This document shows positions 1 through 5,709 of a DNA stretch of 11,065 bases, piece after piece. The first letter of the stretch is position 1, and the number at the start of each line of letters is the position of its first letter. The stretch covers positions 1-11,065 of the forward strand of contig DFHZ01000178.1 of the NCBI GenBank assembly GCA_002371985.1, in the 5' to 3' direction. The notes beneath the pieces were generated by a model. The model had not been told where the DNA came from and did no database searches. It saw only the letters and a list, made by a program, of their open reading frames with translations. This stretch comes from Ruminococcaceae bacterium UBA3710 (GTDB lineage Bacteria; Bacillota; Clostridia; Oscillospirales; Acutalibacteraceae). The position numbers and the translations under genes are program-made.

Positions 1-9
1 AAAAATATA

Positions 10-768
10 TTATAGGGCGAGTATGCCCGACCTATCCATTATCACGAGTATACGAAGCATATCTTTTGTAAGACCTAAGTTCTTTCCGTCACCTTGCATT
101 ATGCCTTCTTCTACAAGCTTCGTAACTGTATCTACCGCCCATGCAGGTATATCCTCAAGCTTATCGTATCTTGGCTCTCTTTCCGCCTCAAATTTGTTGT
201 TGATAAAGGTTATGATTCTATCTTCAAGCTCTTTGTTGTACTTGTATATCATATCGTTGCAGATCTTTTGTACATTTGTTTCCGTCATATCGCTTAACCT
301 CTCTTTAAAAGCAAACCATTTGTTTACATCCTTGACCCACGGAGCAGGACAATTTTTAAGACAAACATCGTAATGCCGTATTACATTTGCAAGCGGTACA
401 CCGTATCTGTCCATAAGGTCTTTTACAAGCTCTGCCGCTCTGTCTGCCGTCTTTTCGGATATTTGATAATCTCCGCAAGTGCAAAGCTCTATCCCTATGC
501 TGTTGCGGTTACGACAAGTGCATCTGAACGGCATATTTGGTGTTTCGCAATGCCACGCAATATCGCCTTCAGGTACAGAGCTATATATGTCATTATCGTC
601 CACAAAGTAATGAGCCGAAGCTCCCACATTATTGTTTGCAAAATAATTTGCATTACCCCTTGCCGTATCTTTGGCATTGCCCGTGTAATGGATAACTATC
701 CACTCTGTCGATTGCCTTGCGCCGCCGTAGTTGCTACGCTTACATCTTAAGGTTTTTATATTCTTCAA
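10..768 (-). CDS. Endolysin: N-acetylmuramoyl-L-alanine amidase with SLH-like C-terminus
   Basis: A 252-residue endolysin that cuts the amide bond between MurNAc and L-alanine in peptidoglycan once the holin has opened the membrane. The Amidase_2 (T7 lysozyme-like) domain spans about 20-155: WIVIHYTGN with zinc ligand H27, AHYFVDDNDIY (52-62), NSIGIELC (89-96), then RHYDVCLKNCPAP with zinc ligands H132 and C140. K138 occupies the catalytic lysine position of T7 lysozyme. A linker helix (163-195) leads to an SLH-like segment (about 201-248: DIPAWA, LVEEGIMQGDG, LTKDMLRILVIMDR), probably for wall binding. There is no signal peptide. TTG 768 is chosen as start: AAGGTGG lies about 10 bases upstream and no ATG occurs before residue 79. 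Overlap with the MazG-like gene suggests coupled translation. Confidence 0.92.
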   Translation of the reverse strand: MKNIKTLRCKRSNYGGARQSTEWIVIHYTGNAKDTARGNANYFANNNVGASAHYFVDDNDIYSSVPEGDIAWHCETPNMPFRCTCRNRNSIGIELCTCGDYQISEKTADRAAELVKDLMDRYGVPLANVIRHYDVCLKNCPAPWVKDVNKWFAFKERLSDMTETNVQKICNDMIYKYNKELEDRIITFINNKFEAEREPRYDKLEDIPAWAVDTVTKLVEEGIMQGDGKNLGLTKDMLRILVIMDRSGILAL

Positions 769-1030
769 GCCGTTTCACCCACCTTTTCAGCTTTTCTTCC
801 TGTCGTTGCGGATAAACTTCGAGCTCTACCATTTCGGCACACAAGGCTACATCGTTAAACTCTTCGATAAGTGCATAATACACATCGTTATATGTAGCAC
901 TTGTCGGGTTTTCCTTCCTCAAGAGCCGTGACATTTTAATGCAAGCCTGAGCAAGCTCGGCACATTCCTCCGCCAATTGCTCGTAAAGCGCCGCTTTAGG
1001 TACTTCCTTTTTAATCTTTTCCCTGTTCAT
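740..1030 (-). CDS. MazG-like nucleotide pyrophosphohydrolase
   Basis: A 96-residue all-helical protein with the MazG-type metal-binding signature: EEcaE at residues 21-25 (E21, E22, E25) and EfnD at 57-60 (E57, D60), the EExxE...ExxD pattern that binds magnesium in all-alpha NTP pyrophosphohydrolases. The region 16-72 (YEQLAEECAELAQA...YYALIEEFNDVALCAEM) covers the core. Family members hydrolyse nucleoside triphosphates, or (p)ppGpp in some cases, to monophosphate and pyrophosphate; the substrate here is unknown. It is short, single-domain and followed by a basic, charged tail (KLKRWVKRLEEY). ATG 1030 has AAGGAGGA 5-6 bases upstream, inside the end of the holin gene. Its 3' end overlaps the endolysin start by 29 bases. 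Placement within the lysis cassette is notable; no lysis role is evident from sequence. Confidence 0.8.
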   Translation of the reverse strand: MNREKIKKEVPKAALYEQLAEECAELAQACIKMSRLLRKENPTSATYNDVYYALIEEFNDVALCAEMVELEVYPQRQEEKLKRWVKRLEEYKNLKM

Positions 1031-1415
1031 CTTTATCCTCCTTCAACTGCTCCAAAATATCCTTTAATTTCTGTGGTATGGGTAGTCCCAAATGTGCGGA
1101 ATTTTCAAGTATGCTTATACCTTCATTGCTTAAGTAAAAGAATATAACTGCCGTTCTTAATACGGATCCATTACCCACGAGCTGAGTATCCACAATGTTG
1201 CCGATACCCACGAGCACGAAGATAAGAACTTTCTTGAATATGCCTCTGAACCCTATCTCACTTGACAGCCTTTTGTCTGTTATGGCACACATCACACCCG
1301 TAATGTAGTCAATAGCCACAAAGGCTACAAGGGCATACAGCAAACCGTCCACACCTCCCAAAAACCACCCCACAAAACCACCGATAACCGAAAATAAAAA
1401 TTGATACTGTTTCAT
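1011..1415 (-). CDS. Holin (Phage_holin_4_1 / TcdE-type)
   Basis: A 134-residue holin that forms lesions in the cytoplasmic membrane to release the endolysin. Hydrophobic segments lie at about residues 5-23, 25-46, 60-78 and 86-97. The AIDYITGVMCA motif (34-44) and the FYLSNEGISILENSAHLGLPIPQKL block (93-117) are hallmarks of the Firmicute holin family that includes TcdE. The C-terminus is charged (KEDKDEQGKD), as expected for a cytoplasmic tail. The ATG at 1415 has GGAGGG 4 bases upstream, starting within the end of the fibre gene. The final codons (AAG GAG GAT AAA) contain the ribosome site of the next gene, and the genes overlap by 20 bases. No separate antiholin or dual start was found. 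Confidence 0.93.
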   Translation of the reverse strand: MKQYQFLFSVIGGFVGWFLGGVDGLLYALVAFVAIDYITGVMCAITDKRLSSEIGFRGIFKKVLIFVLVGIGNIVDTQLVGNGSVLRTAVIFFYLSNEGISILENSAHLGLPIPQKLKDILEQLKEDKDEQGKD

Positions 1416-1425
1416 AATTCCCTCC

Positions 1426-2601
1426 TTATGTCTTGATTGTCATTAATAAGGGTGCAAACGTACCATCCGAGAGCTTAATGTACCAAGTGAGCGGTGCAAA
1501 CGTGCCGTCCGAGAGCTTGATGTACCAACCGCTTGATATTGGTGACGGCGCATCCCATCCAAAAGTCCACGGATAGCCTTCATTGTTGCTGTCGATCTTC
1601 CACACATCAAGGATGCCGTAAGGATTATCAAAACCCTCAAACGGATGACAATTGACGATACAAGGGATAGTAACGGGGTAGCCGTCGGTGTCCATATACC
1701 AGTCTTCTATTTGAGATGTCGTATCAAAATATACAACTTTATTATAACCACTATTATCATATTTCATATAACCTTGATTCGCTTTATCATTATATGTTGA
1801 TATTGCAACACCCGCGTTAGTGGTAGCGACCCAAACAGTTATAACCGGTGTACCATAGGTAATTTCTATGTCTTCCATATCAATTTCCAATGGCTGCCAA
1901 CCGCTTTTCGTTATAGTTAAATTATCATTAAACAACACCCTATCAGTACTGGTATTTCCGGTGCCAAGCAAAATACGCACATTGCAAGTATGCTGAACAT
2001 CCGGGTTATCATTTGCTTTCACGTATGCAATAATCCTGTGTAATGTAAACCGTTTAAAAAAATGTCTGTATTGAGTATAAGAATAATTGCTCCATGTACC
2101 CGCTTCATACACCCAAGTAGTCTTATCTTCATTACCGGCAAATTCATACATCTTGTAATAGACATTAAGAGATACGGCTTTTTGCATTCCCACATTATCA
2201 TAAAGCAGATGTTTATGTACGGGATACACAGTTGGATATTGTGATATGGCAACACCAGCGTTTACGGTGTTTACCCTCACGATTATATATGGCGTATCAT
2301 ATTCTACTTCGGCGTTTATATCATCTACTGTTATGGTTTGCCAATTGTCCGCATCTTGAGCGACAGTATGTGTGCTTGTGTATAATAATGTTGCGTTTTC
2401 GAGGCTTTGCTCGCTGTTGCAATATATTTCCAAATTGGCAGAACCCTGCGTATCGGAAGCTTTAGCATAAAATGTAAGACTATTAATTGTTAATCTACGC
2501 AAATCATGTTTAAAGTATGTATAAGCCGATACCCCTGAAGTATTTGGGTTGTATGTCCAAGTTGTTTGATCGTGGCTATAAAAATCAAAATCTTCAATCA
2601 T
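1426..2601 (-). CDS. Tail fibre-like protein with duplicated modules and a C-terminal tandem repeat
   Basis: A 391-residue probable receptor-binding or fibre protein. Two related modules occupy about residues 12-148 and 160-300, offset by 148 residues: TTW at 13-15 and 161-163, an identical NAGVAIS at 114-120 and 262-268, and YDN followed by (S/V)G at 134-138 and 281-285. The alternating strand pattern suggests a beta-sandwich, possibly carbohydrate-binding, but no known module was recognised. A linker (about 305-355, with VWKIDSNNEGYPWTFGW) follows, then two copies of WYIKLSDGTFAPL (359-371, 373-385). ATG 2601 is chosen over TTG 2610 because AGAGG lies 9 bases before the ATG and directly abuts the TTG; ATG also forms an ATGA overlap with the upstream gene. 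The receptor role is inferred from position. Confidence 0.72.
   Translation of the reverse strand: MIEDFDFYSHDQTTWTYNPNTSGVSAYTYFKHDLRRLTINSLTFYAKASDTQGSANLEIYCNSEQSLENATLLYTSTHTVAQDADNWQTITVDDINAEVEYDTPYIIVRVNTVNAGVAISQYPTVYPVHKHLLYDNVGMQKAVSLNVYYKMYEFAGNEDKTTWVYEAGTWSNYSYTQYRHFFKRFTLHRIIAYVKANDNPDVQHTCNVRILLGTGNTSTDRVLFNDNLTITKSGWQPLEIDMEDIEITYGTPVITVWVATTNAGVAISTYNDKANQGYMKYDNSGYNKVVYFDTTSQIEDWYMDTDGYPVTIPCIVNCHPFEGFDNPYGILDVWKIDSNNEGYPWTFGWDAPSPISSGWYIKLSDGTFAPLTWYIKLSDGTFAPLLMTIKT
1451..1528 (-). repeat. Tandem 42-bp repeat encoding a 14-residue motif
   Basis: Two direct copies, 1451-1486 and 1493-1528, of a 36-base core in a 42-base period. They encode WYIKLSDGTFAPL twice at the fibre C-terminus. 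The cores differ at three positions only, all third-codon transitions (ATT/ATC, GAT/GAC, GGT/GGC) that leave the peptide unchanged. Confidence 0.9.
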
Positions 2602-3566
2602 ATCAGCCAACCTCTCTGTCTAAGAAAACTTGCGTCCTTTAAATTTTCTCTTGTTACAGGTACACCTCTGCCGTCGCCTATTGTATAATCCGCATAATAC
2701 AGGCACTCAAACATATTGGCTGCTGAAGGGTTGTTCGCAATTGGGCATATACCATTGGTCGGCGTTCCCCCAATGTTTGTCATATCAGTGTAGCAATATA
2801 AAAGTTGAGTATTGCTTTGCCATCCGGTTATCCCCCCGTAATAATTAGTAGCCTCCACCTTACTTCTATTCCATGCATTTGTAACAGCCATACCGCTATA
2901 ATTATTTTGAGGTCTAAATAAAGCCCCTTCATAACAATGAATTTCGGAATTCATATAAATATTTATGCCATTAAAATAATTATTTGAATGGCATCCGTAT
3001 ACAAATCTTGCTCTATAAGTTCCGCTAATGCCCAATCTGTTGACTAATCTTTTTTGCGGCGCATTTACACGGTCGTCTATCATAGCAATAGCAAAAATAT
3101 TGCTACCACTAATACCACGAGCGTTTGTATATGAACAATTACCCTTAACTATAATGTTTTCGATGCACGGATTAGTGTCGGTTGGAGTGTTCCCGCTTAA
3201 ACATTTCCACGCCAATAACTGACACCAGTTACCACCTGTATATGCATTCGTGAAATGGCAATTATCAAAAACAAGATTTCTGATATACCCATTAACATTG
3301 GTGCACATAAACTGGAATCTCTCATCACCTTGGAAAATGACAAGATTCTTTATCGAATATCCTTGTCCATCAAAATAATAATAGTCAGTAAGACCACCGT
3401 CGACAGATGACCGCCAATGTGTAATACTTTGCTCTTCCAAATATCCTTCAAAATCAATGTCGTTATCGAGATATATTTCTGCATAGTCCGAACTACTTCC
3501 TATTGCTGACGAGCTATTAAACACTTGCACAAACTGTTCGGGTGTTGTTATATGTATCACACTCAT
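2598..3566 (-). CDS. Tail spike/fibre-like protein with GLUG-type beta-helix repeats
   Basis: A 322-residue probable adsorption protein. The N-terminal HITTPEQFVQVFN and AEIYLDNDIDFEG are typical openings of right-handed beta-helix proteins with GLUG-like repeats, followed by FDGQGYSIKNLVI (about 65-77), GYIRNLVFDNCHF (93-105), CIENIIVKGNCSYTN (134-148), GGITGWQSNTQLLYCYTDM (244-262) and a closing TRENLKDASFLRQRGW (305-320). Eleven cysteines are present, an unusual number for a phage fibre, with no obvious CxxC metal pattern. No hydrolase motif is evident. ATG 3566 lies in a TGATG overlap and has GGAGGTGG 6 bases upstream. Two neighbouring adsorption-like genes in tandem, before the holin, suggest a receptor-binding module, but surface binding itself is inferred. 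Confidence 0.72.
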   Translation of the reverse strand: MSVIHITTPEQFVQVFNSSSAIGSSSDYAEIYLDNDIDFEGYLEEQSITHWRSSVDGGLTDYYYFDGQGYSIKNLVIFQGDERFQFMCTNVNGYIRNLVFDNCHFTNAYTGGNWCQLLAWKCLSGNTPTDTNPCIENIIVKGNCSYTNARGISGSNIFAIAMIDDRVNAPQKRLVNRLGISGTYRARFVYGCHSNNYFNGINIYMNSEIHCYEGALFRPQNNYSGMAVTNAWNRSKVEATNYYGGITGWQSNTQLLYCYTDMTNIGGTPTNGICPIANNPSAANMFECLYYADYTIGDGRGVPVTRENLKDASFLRQRGWLI

Positions 3567-5317
3567 CAGCTACCACCTCCACTCGTATCGGTATACAACC
3601 CTATCACAGTCATCGCAGGTGCATCACTCGGTACATCGTCCAAGTCCGTCACAAATACCATTGGCGGGATCTCGGTCTCGAAGTCTGCCTTTACAAGATT
3701 TGTTTTGTCCTCGTAAAACTTAAAACCATTTGCTTTTTGGTCTGTTGTACGGTTTTTTATGATTTTAGGGATGTACTCTCCATTTACAAGTTCCCAATCC
3801 CATTTTGCAACTGTCTTGACAGTACTTCGTGGAAGCCTGACTTCAAAGGCTTTAACATCTACATTATTTCCGTATACCGCTTGTGGATTTGTAAATGTAT
3901 ATGAGCTGTAAGCGCCTATATCCGTGCCTATGGAAGTATAATATACCTGTTGCCCACCTATGGTAAATCCTGCCGTATTGGCATACGAATAACTGACACC
4001 GCTTGAATAAGTAGTTTCCCTTAACTGTATATCCGCCTCCGATATGCTTGTCTGTTGTGCTACAAAGGAGTATGGCGTACTGCTGAATATGTATGTGTCG
4101 GAATTATTCCAAATAACCTTTTTCTTCGCAACGCTGTAATAGGCATCACCGTGTAAAAAATACGGTTTAACGTTCGTCAACAGTTCATCGTCTATACCGA
4201 AATTGCCGTTTATATTTACTTCAAGATTTTCGATAGCATTTGATAACTCCTGTTTAACTTTCGATATTTCGGAATTATCGTTTGACTTTGTTGCGGAATT
4301 TTCGTAGAGTGTTGTCTCCCCTACTCCGCTTATAACCGTATTTCCGTTTATCTGAATATTAACTGCCGTTACCGCTCCCGTATAGTTCACATTATCTTTT
4401 ACATAAGTGATTAAATCTAACGGTTCTAAAAAAGGTGACGGCAACACGGTAGCGGTAAAGGGTCTGTATGTTAATCCTGTTATTTGCGTGTATATGCCGT
4501 TCAACACCGCTTCAATGTTATCACCTTCAAGGATGTCACATCCCGAATAGGATATAGCTCTCTGGTCATTACCACACGTAAATACATTACCGTCATTATC
4601 TGTATAAACAAGACCCAAGATTTGATTATTACTTTCGTATAAATCGCTTTTAGTTCTTAATGCTTCCGAATATGTGTAGCTACTGTTTGTAAACCACTTA
4701 AATTCAAGGTTTCCGTTACCGTTCATATAGCAACAAGTTGCCGTTAGAAATGCACACCAACCAAGCAATTGTCGCATAGTACCCGTGTATGAGTTGAGAA
4801 ACTCGGCAGACACTTCATAATCATTATTGACTAAATCGGATAAATCAGTAGCACATGTTACATCCCTGTCCTCACATATATAGTCAATCAAATCGGTAAT
4901 TGTAATATTGTCATTAAAATTAAAATTACACTCTTTATCAAACTTAATAAGCCTATCAAGAGCTTGAATTTTTAATTGCATTATCTTCCTCGGAGATGTA
5001 TCTACGATAAAGACACCACAAGGAAGATATTGAACAGTACCATTTACTTCACATCCAATCTCAACAAAAAGCTCGCCGCCCGTAAAAGTCACATCATCAA
5101 AATCACCGCTGCTGTTATCCAATGTTAATGTCAGCTCGCTTGCAACGGTGCTACCAAGCTCTATTTTAGAACTGCTTGCAACAGAACGGTCTATAATTAA
5201 ACCATTTTCAATGATATTTGAACTATTGATTTGGGTCTGAACGCCCTCGGTATCGGTAAATGTTATTCTTACATACTGATATTCGCAATTTAAAAACGCA
5301 TCCGTTAAAGCACTCAT
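3566..5317 (-). CDS. Tail hub / tail-associated protein (Tal-like)
   Basis: A 583-residue central tail tip protein. Residues 1-130 read as the first hub domain: a YVRITFTD strand, LTLTLDNSSGDFDD, ELFVEIGCEVNG, a LPCGVFIVDTSPR turn and IQALDRLIKFD, all typical of siphophage hub proteins related to the phage T4 gp27 fold. Residues 135-340 continue with the other hub domains, ending TAVNIQINGNTVISGVG. A short heptad-like helix at about 348-368 (EISKVKQELSNAIENL) could trimerise the chain. Residues 370-583 are beta-rich and not recognised; they end in GGGS. No lysozyme or peptidase domain is visible, unlike many Tal proteins that carry a C-terminal cell-wall hydrolase. Its ATG overlaps the previous stop by one base, and the GGA GGT codons near its own end form the ribosome site of the next gene. 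Confidence 0.82.
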   Translation of the reverse strand: MSALTDAFLNCEYQYVRITFTDTEGVQTQINSSNIIENGLIIDRSVASSSKIELGSTVASELTLTLDNSSGDFDDVTFTGGELFVEIGCEVNGTVQYLPCGVFIVDTSPRKIMQLKIQALDRLIKFDKECNFNFNDNITITDLIDYICEDRDVTCATDLSDLVNNDYEVSAEFLNSYTGTMRQLLGWCAFLTATCCYMNGNGNLEFKWFTNSSYTYSEALRTKSDLYESNNQILGLVYTDNDGNVFTCGNDQRAISYSGCDILEGDNIEAVLNGIYTQITGLTYRPFTATVLPSPFLEPLDLITYVKDNVNYTGAVTAVNIQINGNTVISGVGETTLYENSATKSNDNSEISKVKQELSNAIENLEVNINGNFGIDDELLTNVKPYFLHGDAYYSVAKKKVIWNNSDTYIFSSTPYSFVAQQTSISEADIQLRETTYSSGVSYSYANTAGFTIGGQQVYYTSIGTDIGAYSSYTFTNPQAVYGNNVDVKAFEVRLPRSTVKTVAKWDWELVNGEYIPKIIKNRTTDQKANGFKFYEDKTNLVKADFETEIPPMVFVTDLDDVPSDAPAMTVIGLYTDTSGGGS

Positions 5318-5691
5318 TATTTACCCGACCTCTCTATAATGTCGAATGAGATATTTTCCCATAAACCGAGCTTATGATTATACATTACACTTGACCTGTC
5401 GCCGACGTAGAATACAGATGTCCTCGTCCCTCTCATTGCATCTACATATTGGATTGAAATATACTCTCCGTTAAACGCAGATAGTATCGTTTGAGCTGCC
5501 GAATCATCCACATAATGCCATTCCAAATGGACTTTTGCACATTGCCCGACACGTTTTTTCCACATCACCGTATCTTCGGTACGTCCTGCATCCGACGCAG
5601 ATATATCGTTTAAGCTCCATTCGTAAACCGCAGGGCAAGGTATTTGCACCCCGCCCACCGATTTAATGGGATTGTATGTTTGGTCTGTCAT
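5317..5691 (-). CDS. Distal-tail-like tail tip protein (DUF6711-like)
   Basis: A 124-residue protein between the tape measure and the hub, where the distal tail protein gene normally sits. The segment 'SVGGVQIPCPAVYEWSLNDISASDAGRTEDTVMWKKRVG' followed by 'KVHLEWHYVDDSAAQTILSAF' and 'ISIQYVDAMRG...SVFYVGDRS' resembles the DUF6711 tail proteins of gut Firmicute phages as I recall them: a VNG(V)xxPxP start, a Y-W-L-DIS-DAGRT block and a final beta sheet. Such short proteins are thought to form the ring at the tube tip that anchors the hub. ATG 5691 is preferred, with GGTGG 5 bases upstream; GTG 5700 and TTG 5703 are in-frame alternatives nearer to AAAGG. The stop TAA shares its last base with the hub ATG. 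Confidence 0.75.
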   Translation of the reverse strand: MTDQTYNPIKSVGGVQIPCPAVYEWSLNDISASDAGRTEDTVMWKKRVGQCAKVHLEWHYVDDSAAQTILSAFNGEYISIQYVDAMRGTRTSVFYVGDRSSVMYNHKLGLWENISFDIIERSGK

Positions 5692-5709
5692 ATCATCCAC
5701 CAACCTTTA

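Noticed and set aside
495..677. Minus-strand 60-codon frame inside the endolysin gene.
   Set aside because: It overlaps the amidase catalytic domain in another frame and has no support as a gene.
1451..1528. Short direct repeats that might be read as a CRISPR array.
   Set aside because: Only two copies, separated by 6 bases, in frame and encoding a protein repeat. No spacers of uniform length exist.
1426..3566. Fibre genes as possible targets of a diversity-generating retroelement.
   Set aside because: No reverse transcriptase, template repeat or lectin-type variable end is visible in the window, and the repeat differences are synonymous transitions rather than adenine-directed changes.
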